A stretch of 64,000 nt of DNA from Bin80 sp026709335 (GTDB taxonomy: Bacteria; Bacteroidota; Rhodothermia; Rhodothermales; Bin80), in the NCBI GenBank assembly GCA_965200825.1, contig OZ241385.1:1674001-1738000 (forward strand), in the 5' to 3' direction. This document shows positions 8,772 through 16,227 of the stretch, piece after piece (the first letter of the stretch is position 1; every line of letters begins with the position of its first letter). Position numbers and translations under genes: made by a program. Under the pieces are notes generated by a model. It was not told the DNA's origin. It ran no database searches and saw only the letters and a program-made list of their open reading frames with translations.

Positions 8772-9296
8772 ATCATCATCGCAAAAGATATACAAACGCG
8801 TATCAATGATGCCATTGATGCACCGTCGGTCCGAGTTGTTGACCCACAAGGTAAACATGGGATCTATCCCCTTGAAAAAGCGCTGGAGATGGCATATGAC
8901 CAATCCTTGGATCTGGTTGAAATTGCCCCGAATGCTAATCCCCCTGTCTGCAAAATTATGGACTATGGGAAGTTCCTCTATGAAAAAAACAAAAAGGAGC
9001 GCGATGCCCGAAAAAAGCAGCATCAGACTCAATTGAAAGAAATCCGGTTTCGACCCCGCACGGATACGCATGATTTTGAGTTCAAAGCAAAACATGCCCG
9101 TGAATTTCTTTCTGATGGACATAAAGTGCGTGCCTACGTTCAATTCAGGGGACGTGACATTATCTATAAGGATCAGGGAATGGTGATCTTGGCTCGCCTT
9201 GTGGATTCACTGAAGGAGGTTTCGAAGCTGGACCAAGAGCCACGCATGGAAGGCCGACGTATGACGGCCATCCTGTCTCCCATAAAACCAAAGTAA
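8772..9296 (+). CDS. infC: Translation initiation factor IF-3 with a non-standard ATC start
   Basis: IF-3 binds the 30S subunit and checks start-codon pairing. The protein contains RINDAIDAPSVRVVDPQG, then MAYDQSLDLVEIAPNA and PVCKIMDYGKFLYE of the N-domain and linker, and the C-domain stretch KEIRFRPRTDTHDFEFK. The first in-frame ATG (8889) would delete about 39 conserved residues. Reading back, the frame runs to a TAA at 8763-8765 with no ATG, GTG or TTG in between. Three consecutive ATC codons at 8772, 8775 and 8778 are the first candidates, with an ATA at 8790. This gives about 174 residues, the usual length. Rare starts in infC are known from E. coli (AUU), where IF-3 discriminates against them and so limits its own synthesis. 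Followed by rpmI and rplT as in most bacteria. Confidence 0.9.
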   Translation: MIIAKDIQTRINDAIDAPSVRVVDPQGKHGIYPLEKALEMAYDQSLDLVEIAPNANPPVCKIMDYGKFLYEKNKKERDARKKQHQTQLKEIRFRPRTDTHDFEFKAKHAREFLSDGHKVRAYVQFRGRDIIYKDQGMVILARLVDSLKEVSKLDQEPRMEGRRMTAILSPIKPK

Positions 9297-9351
9297 TCGG
9301 AACCCAAATGTTTTATTTTGGTTTACGCTTGTTTTGAATATTTCGGGAACG

Positions 9352-9552
9352 ATGCCGAAGACTAAATCCAATAGTGGTGCCAAAAAACGATTTTTCCGTA
9401 CAGCCTCCGGACGACTGAAGCGTGCACACGCTTATAAGAGTCACATCCTGACAAAAAAGAGCCGTAAACGCAAGCGGGAACTGGGGAAGAAGACGCTAAT
9501 CGATATCAGGGACGAACCTCGGATCAATCGTCTGTTGGGATCCTCCAAGTAA
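9352..9552 (+). CDS. rpmI: 50S ribosomal protein L35
   Basis: A 66-residue, strongly basic protein starting MPKTKSNSGAKKRF with the conserved LKRAHAYKSHILTKKSRKRK block of L35. The ATG at 9352 is chosen over an upstream in-frame codon at 9334 because MPKTK is the family N-terminus. It sits between infC and rplT with short gaps, the classic order. The segment 9297-9351 is where a ribosomal-protein autoregulatory leader could be, but I cannot identify one. Confidence 0.95.
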   Translation: MPKTKSNSGAKKRFFRTASGRLKRAHAYKSHILTKKSRKRKRELGKKTLIDIRDEPRINRLLGSSK

Positions 9553-9571
9553 TTGATAAATTCTTGAATTT

Positions 9572-9928
9572 ATGCCACGCGCACGTAACAGAGTAGCTTC
9601 TCGTCAGCGGAGAAAAAAAATCCTTGGCATGGCCAAAGGATACTGGGGGAGTCGAAGCAAGGTTTATACCGTAGCAAAACATGCGGTTGAAAAAGGACTC
9701 CAATATTCTTACCGAGATCGCCGTAAACGCAAACAGCATTTCAGACGCCTGTGGATTGCTCGTATCAATGCCGGTGCTCGGCTTCACGGTACTACATATT
9801 CTCGCTTGGCTGGTGCACTTCGCAAACAAGAAATTGCGTTGAATCGAAAGGTTCTCGCAGATCTAGCCATGAATGAGCCAACAACTTTTGCTCGCGTGAT
9901 CGAAGAAGCTCATCAATCCGATAACTGA
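9572..9928 (+). CDS. rplT: 50S ribosomal protein L20
   Basis: A 118-residue basic protein with the L20 signature: MPRARNRVASRQRRKKILGM, AKGYWGSRSKVYTVAKHAVE, YSYRDRRKRKQHFRRLWIAR and INAGARLHGTTYSRL. It binds 23S rRNA early in 50S assembly and in several bacteria represses its own operon. Its stop is only four bases before the ATG of the Phe-rich leader reading frame, so the ribosome can reach the leader directly after translating rplT. Confidence 0.96.
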   Translation: MPRARNRVASRQRRKKILGMAKGYWGSRSKVYTVAKHAVEKGLQYSYRDRRKRKQHFRRLWIARINAGARLHGTTYSRLAGALRKQEIALNRKVLADLAMNEPTTFARVIEEAHQSDN

Positions 9929-9932
9929 ATAT

Positions 9933-9974
9933 ATGCCTAATCCATTTTTCTTTCTCGGCACCTTACTTGGATAG
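9933..9974 (+). CDS. Phe-rich leader peptide upstream of pheS (PheM-like)
   Basis: The 13-codon frame reads MPNPFFFLGTLLG then TAG. Three consecutive Phe codons (TTT TTC TTT, 9945-9953) sit in its middle. It occupies the position of pheM of E. coli, a Phe leader peptide between rplT and pheS. The TAG (9972-9974) overlaps the first base of the candidate antiterminator, so a ribosome that finishes the peptide would cover that arm, while a ribosome stalled on the Phe codons would leave it free. Too short to be found by length-filtered gene callers. The role is inferred from position, codon content and the downstream RNA fold; the peptide itself probably has no function. Confidence 0.75.
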   Translation: MPNPFFFLGTLLG

Positions 9975-10038
9975 GGGCCGAATGTAGGACGGTGAACGCA
10001 TTCCCGCCCCTGCTTATGCAGGACTGGCGGGTTTTTTT
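9973..10038 (+). promoter_or_regulatory. Candidate phenylalanine attenuator for pheS-pheT
   Basis: Two mutually exclusive folds can be drawn. Antiterminator: AGGGGC (9973-9978) pairs with GCCCCT (10006-10011), and GAATG (9980-9984) pairs with CATTC (9999-10003), giving 11 base pairs around a small internal loop. Terminator: 10003-10013 pairs with 10018-10031. The antiterminator uses most of the terminator's 5' arm. High charged tRNA-Phe would let the ribosome reach the leader stop and block the antiterminator, ending transcription; starvation would stall it on the Phe codons and allow pheST expression. This logic is known for E. coli pheST; its use here is inference. Confidence 0.7.
10003..10038 (+). 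terminator. Rho-independent terminator of the pheS attenuator
   Basis: CCCGCC and CCTGC on the 5' side pair with GCAGG and GGCGGG on the 3' side around a TTAT loop, with a three-base bulge (ACT), and seven T residues follow. It is a strong intrinsic terminator, yet it ends only ten bases before the pheS ATG, so it must be regulated for pheST to be read from the upstream promoter. Confidence 0.85.
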
Positions 10039-10048
10039 ATTTGATGAA

Positions 10049-11080
10049 ATGGACACAAATTTAGAGACGCTCCGATCGATCGTAACAGACCTGACACAGG
10101 AAATTGCTTCCGTGCAACTGAGTTCTACTTCCGAAGCCGAGGAATTTCGAATTAAATTCCTGGGACAAAAGCGTGGCTTGATCACGCAACTATTCAAAAC
10201 GATTCCTAATCTGCCAAAAGAAGATCGACGTGACGCCGGACAACTTCTGAATGCTCTCCGAAAAAAAGCCCAGTCCACACTTGATGCAGCAAAGGAGCAG
10301 ACCCGTTCGCACTCTACTGATCTTCCTGAGATTGATCTGACGCTACCAGGTCGCCAGAATCAATGGAGAGGATCCCGTCATCCCATTACGCTGGCTCTTG
10401 AAAAGATCACTGATATTTTTCATCGAATGGGATTCAGGATTGCTAAAGGACCTGAAATTGAGGATGACTGGCATAATTTCACTGCACTCAATTTTCCCGA
10501 AGATCATCCTGCAAGAGACATGCAGGACACACTTTTTATTGATGAGGGGGATCAACAGAAATCCCGGACCTTGATGCGAACCCATACTTCACCAGTACAG
10601 ATTCGAATGATGATCGCCGGTAAGCCACCATTTCGCATGATTGCACCCGGACGCGTCTATCGAAACGAAACCATTACCTATAAATCCTACTGCCTTTTCC
10701 ATCAGGTCGAGGGACTGGTCATTGATGAAGGGATTACGATGTCTGATTTGAAAACCACAATCTACTCGTTTGCGCGCGCATTTTTTGGTGAAGATGTAAA
10801 ACTGAGGTATCGTTCCAGCTTTTTTCCTTTCACAGAACCCAGTGCTGAACTCGATATATGGTGGGAAATCCCCGAGCATCCAGACGGAGGTCGATGGATG
10901 GAAATTCTTGGCAGCGGGATGGTACATCCCAACGTCCTGAAAGCTGTCGGAATTGACTCCGAACGCTATACCGGATATGCCTTTGGTATGGGCGTAGAAC
11001 GCCCTGCCATGCTTCACTATGACATTAAGGATATCCGAATCTTCTATGAAAATGATGTGCGCTTTCTGGCACAGTTCTAG
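10049..11080 (+). CDS. pheS: Phenylalanyl-tRNA synthetase alpha subunit
   Basis: The ATG at 10049 gives 343 residues starting MDTNLETLRS; the frame is open further upstream only through the terminator hairpin. The N-terminal coiled coil (to about 85) that contacts tRNA is followed by the class II catalytic core with motif 2 (FRMIAPGRVYRNE), the Phe-pocket stretch RYRSSFFPFTEPSAELDI and motif 3 (YAFGMGVERPAML). Together with PheT it forms the alpha2-beta2 enzyme that charges tRNA-Phe. It is followed by pheT after four bases and preceded by the candidate Phe attenuator. Confidence 0.96.
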   Translation: MDTNLETLRSIVTDLTQEIASVQLSSTSEAEEFRIKFLGQKRGLITQLFKTIPNLPKEDRRDAGQLLNALRKKAQSTLDAAKEQTRSHSTDLPEIDLTLPGRQNQWRGSRHPITLALEKITDIFHRMGFRIAKGPEIEDDWHNFTALNFPEDHPARDMQDTLFIDEGDQQKSRTLMRTHTSPVQIRMMIAGKPPFRMIAPGRVYRNETITYKSYCLFHQVEGLVIDEGITMSDLKTTIYSFARAFFGEDVKLRYRSSFFPFTEPSAELDIWWEIPEHPDGGRWMEILGSGMVHPNVLKAVGIDSERYTGYAFGMGVERPAMLHYDIKDIRIFYENDVRFLAQF

Positions 11081-11084
11081 ATAA

Positions 11085-13538
11085 ATGAAGATCTCATATA
11101 ACTGGTTGTCTGAATACATTGACCACGGATTATCCCCCGATGATCTCGCTGACTCCTTGACCATGTTTGGGCTCGAGGTTGAGAAGACAGAACGGAGTAT
11201 TCTGTCACTGGACGGGGTCATCGTCGGGCATGTACAGTCAGTTAGCCAACACCCCAATGCGGATCGTCTGAAAATCTGCCAAGTTGATCTTGGCAATCAT
11301 GAGATCGTACAGATTATCTGCGGTGCCTCGAATGTTGCCATGAATCAACGAGTACCCGTTGCAACTGTCGGTGCCAAATTGACCACCGAAAACGGAAAAA
11401 CTCTCGAGATCAAAAAGGCAAAAATTCGTGGGCAGCAATCCATGGGAATGATCTGTGCCGAGGATGAATTGGGTTTATCAGATAACCACCAAGGGATCAT
11501 GGTTCTCACTGGCACATCCAACATTGGCGAGTCCATAGAAGAGTATCTGCACCGAGAGCGTGGGATAGTCAGTGATGCCTCCTTTGACCTGGCAATCACA
11601 CCAAATCGACCTGATGCCACATGCCATATGGGCATTGCACGAGACCTTTCTGCTCTTCTAAATATACCTCCAAAATTCCCTGACATCACTCTTCATGCCG
11701 ATGGAGATGAAGCAGTAGAATGGATTGATGTCAAAATTCAATGCCCTGATAAATGTGCCCGATATTCTGCAATGATTGTCCAGGATGTCACCGTTACAGA
11801 TTCTCCCGTCTGGCTGAAACAACGCTTGGAATCGATTGGACTACGTCCCGTCAATAATATTGTAGACGTCACCAATTTTGTGATGTTTGAGTGTGGCCAG
11901 CCATTGCACGCTTTTAACTATGACCAAATTGCCCAGAAGAAAATTATTGTTCGCGAATCTAGGGCAGGAGAAAAATTTGTCACCCTCGACGGCAAAGAAC
12001 ATTCACTGAACGATGGAATCATCCTGATTTGTGACGGAGAGCAACCTGTGGCACTTGGGGGCATCATGGGAGGTAAAAACTCAGAGGTCAGTAATTCAAC
12101 CACAAACATATTGATTGAAAGCGCATGGTTTGATACCTCCCGGACGAGACGTTCTGCTAAAGCGCTGGGCATTTCAACGGATGCGTCCTACAGATTCGAA
12201 CGTGGTGTAGATTCGACACTCCAACCCTGGGCAGCAATGAGAGCTGCACAATTGATTGCCGAGTTAGGCGGGGGCACAATCGTTCCGGGAATTGTTGATA
12301 TACATCCACGCCCAAAACCGGCCCAAACCATTGATCTGCGAATCTCACGAATCAGGAAAATTCTGGGTACAAAGATTGACGATTTCCGGGTTACCCAGAT
12401 CCTTGCATCTTTAGGCTTTCAACCAAAGCAACAGGACACTGGAGTCATCTCTTGCACCATCCCCGCTTATCGTCCGGATGTTCAACTTGAGATTGATTTG
12501 ATTGAGGAAATTGTTCGAATTCATGGTTTGGAAAACATAGGTATTAGCAAATACTCCACTCTGCAACTCTCCATCCCACTTCCACGATCTGAAGATAGAT
12601 TGCGCGAACAGGCACATAGCCACCTGACCGGACATGGATTTCGCGAAATCTATACAAACAGTTTACTGCCGAACGATTTAGCCGAACAATTCAGTCATGA
12701 AGTTCTTGAGACCAACTACCCCCCGGTTCGTACCCTGAATGCAGCCTCATCATCTATGGCAACCCTTCGACCGTCACTGGTGCCCGGAATGCTGATGGTC
12801 ATGCAGCACAATACACATCATTCCCAGCGAGTACTAAGATTTTACGAATTCGGTCATTTATTTCACCAAAGCACAGATCAGGCAACATTTATTGAGAATT
12901 ACTCCGAGTATGATGGACTCCTGCTCGGAATCAGTGGTCCTGTGCAACCTGAAAACTGGGACGGTAATACTCGGATCACAGATTTCTTTGACCTAAAGGG
13001 GGAGGTTAGCCAACTCTTGGATACATTGCGGCTCAACACATTGGAAATGCAATTCAACAACCAGGCATCAAAAATCACGGAGTACCATATTACCCTCTAC
13101 TCCAACGAAATTCGTTTGGGAGCCATTGCAAAATTATCCAGAGAAATTCAGGCATCCTATGATCTTCCCGATCCTGTCTTTTTTGCAGAATTCAACTGGA
13201 CTCGACTGACCCTCTTACATGAAAACGCACCCGATCCAACATATGAGCCTGTTTCACCTTTTCCGGTGGTAGAGCGAGATCTTGCAGTATCTGTGGATCG
13301 ATCGCAGCCCGTTGCCCCAATGATCACGGCCCTCCAAAAAGCTGGAATACCGCTGCTCAAGGACATAAAAATCTTTGATGTATATACTGGCAACCGGATT
13401 CCCAAAAATCAGAAGAGCATTGCATTTGCACTCCGCTTCGGAACTAATCGAACCTTACGTGATCATGAAGTTGATCAGTTCATGAAAAAATTTGTTAATG
13501 TTCTTTTTGAACAATTTGATGCCACTCTGCGTAATTAG
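11085..13538 (+). CDS. pheT: Phenylalanyl-tRNA synthetase beta subunit
   Basis: An 817-residue protein of normal length. In order: MKISYNWLSEYIDHGLSPDD, the EMAP/OB tRNA-binding fold (about 40-150: VGHVQSVSQHPNADRLKICQ), the B3/4 editing domain (about 210-390, with NIVDVTNFVMFECGQPLHAF), the B5 domain (about 400-480, PAYRPDVQLEIDLIEEIVRI), the core, and the C-terminal ferredoxin-like anticodon-binding domain (PFPVVERDLAVSVDRSQPV). Editing of misactivated Tyr is known for B3/4 in the family. It starts four bases after pheS and belongs to the same unit. No terminator is obvious after it. Confidence 0.97.
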   Translation: MKISYNWLSEYIDHGLSPDDLADSLTMFGLEVEKTERSILSLDGVIVGHVQSVSQHPNADRLKICQVDLGNHEIVQIICGASNVAMNQRVPVATVGAKLTTENGKTLEIKKAKIRGQQSMGMICAEDELGLSDNHQGIMVLTGTSNIGESIEEYLHRERGIVSDASFDLAITPNRPDATCHMGIARDLSALLNIPPKFPDITLHADGDEAVEWIDVKIQCPDKCARYSAMIVQDVTVTDSPVWLKQRLESIGLRPVNNIVDVTNFVMFECGQPLHAFNYDQIAQKKIIVRESRAGEKFVTLDGKEHSLNDGIILICDGEQPVALGGIMGGKNSEVSNSTTNILIESAWFDTSRTRRSAKALGISTDASYRFERGVDSTLQPWAAMRAAQLIAELGGGTIVPGIVDIHPRPKPAQTIDLRISRIRKILGTKIDDFRVTQILASLGFQPKQQDTGVISCTIPAYRPDVQLEIDLIEEIVRIHGLENIGISKYSTLQLSIPLPRSEDRLREQAHSHLTGHGFREIYTNSLLPNDLAEQFSHEVLETNYPPVRTLNAASSSMATLRPSLVPGMLMVMQHNTHHSQRVLRFYEFGHLFHQSTDQATFIENYSEYDGLLLGISGPVQPENWDGNTRITDFFDLKGEVSQLLDTLRLNTLEMQFNNQASKITEYHITLYSNEIRLGAIAKLSREIQASYDLPDPVFFAEFNWTRLTLLHENAPDPTYEPVSPFPVVERDLAVSVDRSQPVAPMITALQKAGIPLLKDIKIFDVYTGNRIPKNQKSIAFALRFGTNRTLRDHEVDQFMKKFVNVLFEQFDATLRN

Positions 13539-13612
13539 TCGACTGTTGGTATCTAAACTTGAACCATTACCTTAGTTTTTATCGTTGAATCCATTTCTAG
13601 GATGCTTCTCTC

Positions 13613-13936
13613 ATGACTGCTGATCAACAAACACATGCATCAGGCGGATCTCCACTTGAACACGAGTTGAGTATTCCCTCGGCTACTGTTTTACGTGGGG
13701 CTACCTCACTCAGGCAATTACGGGATCGCGTACAGGCTCTTGTGAATGAACTTGACCGCCTAAGAAAAATCAATCAAGAGTTTGCTGAGCGAATCACCGA
13801 GCTTGAATCGCCTGGAAAAAAGAACCCGAATAGTGTTACGCTCACATTTGATAACGATAAAGAAAAACTATTAGCCCGGATCAACAGTTTTATCAAGGCC
13901 ATCGATGATTATTTGATCCTTGAAGAGAATAAATGA
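13613..13936 (+). CDS. Small coiled-coil protein upstream of zapA
   Basis: A 107-residue protein whose residues 30-65 form a predicted coiled coil (LRQLRDRVQALVNELDRL, RKINQEFAERITELE). The C-terminal half is a charged helix (DKEKLLARINSFIKAIDDYL). It ends four bases before zapA, so the two are translated together. Coiled-coil partners next to zapA often act in division (ZapB-like role), but the sequence does not prove homology. Cytoplasmic; no signal peptide. Confidence 0.7.
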   Translation: MTADQQTHASGGSPLEHELSIPSATVLRGATSLRQLRDRVQALVNELDRLRKINQEFAERITELESPGKKNPNSVTLTFDNDKEKLLARINSFIKAIDDYLILEENK

Positions 13937-13940
13937 GATC

Positions 13941-14249
13941 ATGAAGCAGGAAACAATTCGGGTACAGATTCTGGGACGAGAATATCCTCTTCGAGTGAAT
14001 AATGAAGATGTTACAACGATCATTGGCGTCGCGGAAAATGTAAATTACAGGATGAAAGCATTTAAAGAACAGTATCCAGATCAGCCTGATATGGTCGCCG
14101 CCGTACTGACCGCATTGGAACTTGCAGAAGAATTAATTGGCGCCAGGGAAACTTCCAATTTTCTGTTGTCTGCCATTGATCGAGAGACCGAATACGTTGG
14201 GCGTGAACTGTCAGAGGCCTTAAAACATGTGCCTGCTGCAAACAAATAG
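13941..14249 (+). CDS. zapA: Cell division protein ZapA
   Basis: A 102-residue protein starting MKQETIRVQILGREYPLRV, the ZapA N-terminal beta fold, followed by the long helix (ALELAEELIGARETSN) that forms the dimer/tetramer. ZapA binds FtsZ and bundles protofilaments at the Z-ring. The ATG at 13941 is chosen over in-frame codons inside the previous gene. It follows a coiled-coil gene and precedes 6S RNA, the same zapA-ssrS order as in E. coli, which supports the call. Confidence 0.88.
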   Translation: MKQETIRVQILGREYPLRVNNEDVTTIIGVAENVNYRMKAFKEQYPDQPDMVAAVLTALELAEELIGARETSNFLLSAIDRETEYVGRELSEALKHVPAANK

Positions 14250-14284
14250 CGGAACCACCTTGATTCAACTCTGTTTCCTTCATC

Positions 14285-14468
14285 TGCGAGCGTCCGTAGC
14301 GGTTAGGCACGTGAACCGTCAATATTGCCTAAAGGGCGCTGACTTCAAATCTGGACGTCTGACCTCAACCCGGCCTCGGGTCGTTATCACGCAGAGGATT
14401 GCGGAAGGATTTGGGCAGAGCCCAATCCTGTAGATAAGGGTTCACACCCGCCGCTACGGACGCTCGCA
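14285..14468 (+). ncRNA. ssrS: 6S RNA
   Basis: The 184 bases begin with TGCGAGCGTCCGTAGCGG and end with the exact complement CCGCTACGGACGCTCGCA, giving an 18-bp closing stem. Inside, GTGAACC (about 14311) and GGTTCAC (about 14439) form a further stem flanking a large, mostly single-stranded centre, the open-promoter-like bulge that 6S RNA uses to sequester the housekeeping RNA polymerase. Its place directly after zapA matches ssrS in other bacteria. The product RNA (pRNA) start cannot be fixed from sequence. Confidence 0.88.
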
Positions 14469-14529
14469 TCTCCAAAAGGAACCCTTTTTAAAGCAGTTCG
14501 TATCTCTCCCATTATAGACCAATAAATTC

Positions 14530-16227
14530 ATGGACGGCATACAAGCCGTCCTGTTGTTGTCTGTCTCCGTTGTAGCATTTGGGGCAGGACTTGGAGTTGC
14601 TTGGTGGATCTCCTCCGTCAATTCCCGCAGTGTACTTAGTAAAGCTCGTGAGGAGGCTTCCTCTATCGTAAATTTGGCGAAAAAAGAATCCGAAGCCTTA
14701 AAATTAGAAGTAGTAAATAATGCAAGAGCAACACTTGATCGTGAACGAACTGAACTGAACTCCAAGCGCGCTGCTCTGGAACGAGAGCAAGAGACTATAG
14801 AACAGAATAAACGACGGCTAAAACAAAAAAATGACCGGCAGCGAGCAAAATTCAACAACAGGAATCGGCGCTTAACAAAAAAACAACAAGCACTCGTTGA
14901 AGCAACTCAAACCATTGAATTGCTTCACGCACAAAGCAGAAAGGCTAATCAGCGGGCCGAAAAGCTTCGCTCCGAAGCCGATCGACTCTCCAAGAAGGCA
15001 TCCAGCCATCTTGCGGATGTTAATTCCCAGAGACAACAGCTGGATTCCAAGCAAAGTCACCTTGATTCCCTCATCCGTGACCGTGTCCAAAAGCTGGAGA
15101 TTATTGCAGATCTCACACGGGATGAAGCTCGAAGACATCTGCGAGAAGAGCTTCTCGACAAGGCCCAGGAAGATATTGCTCTTGAATTACTGGAGTTGAA
15201 GGATAAAGCTGCTGCAGAGGCGAAACAGGAGGCGCATAAAATTATCCTCACTACGATGCAGCGAGTCGCCTCTGATGAAGCTGAATCGCACTCCGTGTCA
15301 GTTGTTTCGATTACATCTGACGATATTAAGGGGCGTGTGATCGGGAGGGAGGGACGGAACATTCACGCATTTGAAGCTGCAACGGGCGTAGATCTGCTGG
15401 TTGATGACACCCCTGGTGCAATTGTAATCAGTTCCTTCGATCCTTACCGACGTGAAATTGCACGAATGGCACTGGAAAAGCTGATTCGAGATGGTCGCAT
15501 TCACCCTGGAAGTATCGAACGCTTTGTTGAAAAAGCTCAGAAAACCATAGAAGAAGAAATCAGAAGTGTTGGTGAACGAACTCTCATTGATCTGAAATTG
15601 CGCGGCATGCATCGAGAGCTCGTAGCCATCGTCGGCAAGATGAAATATCGTACGAGTTATGGCCAGAATTTGCTGAACCACAGCATTCAGGTTGCACGCC
15701 TCTGTTCAATCATGGCGTCCGAAATGGGGCTTGATCCTCACATGGCCCGACGCGCAGGATTATTGCACGATATCGGTAAAGTTCTGCAAGAATCTGATGA
15801 TCGCTCCCATGCGATTGTAGGTATGGAATATTGTAAACGCTACCAGGAGCGCCTCCCCATTTATAATGCCGTGGGATCCCATCATAATGAGATCGAAATG
15901 AACTCGCTCTATGCTCCAATTGTACAGGTGTGCGATGCGATCAGTGGAGCTCGCCCGGGTGCACGACACATTCGCAGGGATGAATACATTGAACGCCTTC
16001 AGGATATGGAAGCCATTGCTATGTCATTTGATGGCGTTACTATGGCTTATGCGATTCAGGGAGGCAGGGAACTCCGTGTCATTGTTCAATACTCCAAGGT
16101 ATCCGATGAAGGAATACATGAAATCGCTGTAAAAATTTCTTCTCGTATTCAAAATGAACTGACCTATCCTGGTCAGGTAAATGTCACTGTGATCCGAGAG
16201 ATCCGTAAAACATCCATCGCCAGATAA
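14530..16227 (+). CDS. rny: Ribonuclease Y
   Basis: A 565-residue membrane-anchored endoribonuclease that starts mRNA decay. The N-terminal transmembrane helix (about 6-28, VLLLSVSVVAFGAGLGVAWW) is followed by a long Lys/Arg/Glu-rich coiled coil (about 30-235), a KH RNA-binding domain (about 255-320, GRVIGREGRNIHAFEAATGV) and the HD domain (about 380-480) with the metal-binding RAGLLHDIGKV motif. Length and order match RNase Y. The stop overlaps the start of the dipeptidase by one base (TAATG), indicating coupling. It is preceded by 6S RNA. Confidence 0.95.
   Translation: MDGIQAVLLLSVSVVAFGAGLGVAWWISSVNSRSVLSKAREEASSIVNLAKKESEALKLEVVNNARATLDRERTELNSKRAALEREQETIEQNKRRLKQKNDRQRAKFNNRNRRLTKKQQALVEATQTIELLHAQSRKANQRAEKLRSEADRLSKKASSHLADVNSQRQQLDSKQSHLDSLIRDRVQKLEIIADLTRDEARRHLREELLDKAQEDIALELLELKDKAAAEAKQEAHKIILTTMQRVASDEAESHSVSVVSITSDDIKGRVIGREGRNIHAFEAATGVDLLVDDTPGAIVISSFDPYRREIARMALEKLIRDGRIHPGSIERFVEKAQKTIEEEIRSVGERTLIDLKLRGMHRELVAIVGKMKYRTSYGQNLLNHSIQVARLCSIMASEMGLDPHMARRAGLLHDIGKVLQESDDRSHAIVGMEYCKRYQERLPIYNAVGSHHNEIEMNSLYAPIVQVCDAISGARPGARHIRRDEYIERLQDMEAIAMSFDGVTMAYAIQGGRELRVIVQYSKVSDEGIHEIAVKISSRIQNELTYPGQVNVTVIREIRKTSIAR

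Noticed and set aside
14469..14529. AAAAGG-AAC-CCTTTTT hairpin after 6S RNA as a terminator
   Set aside because: A 6-bp A/T-rich stem is too weak to call, though it could assist 6S RNA 3' end formation.
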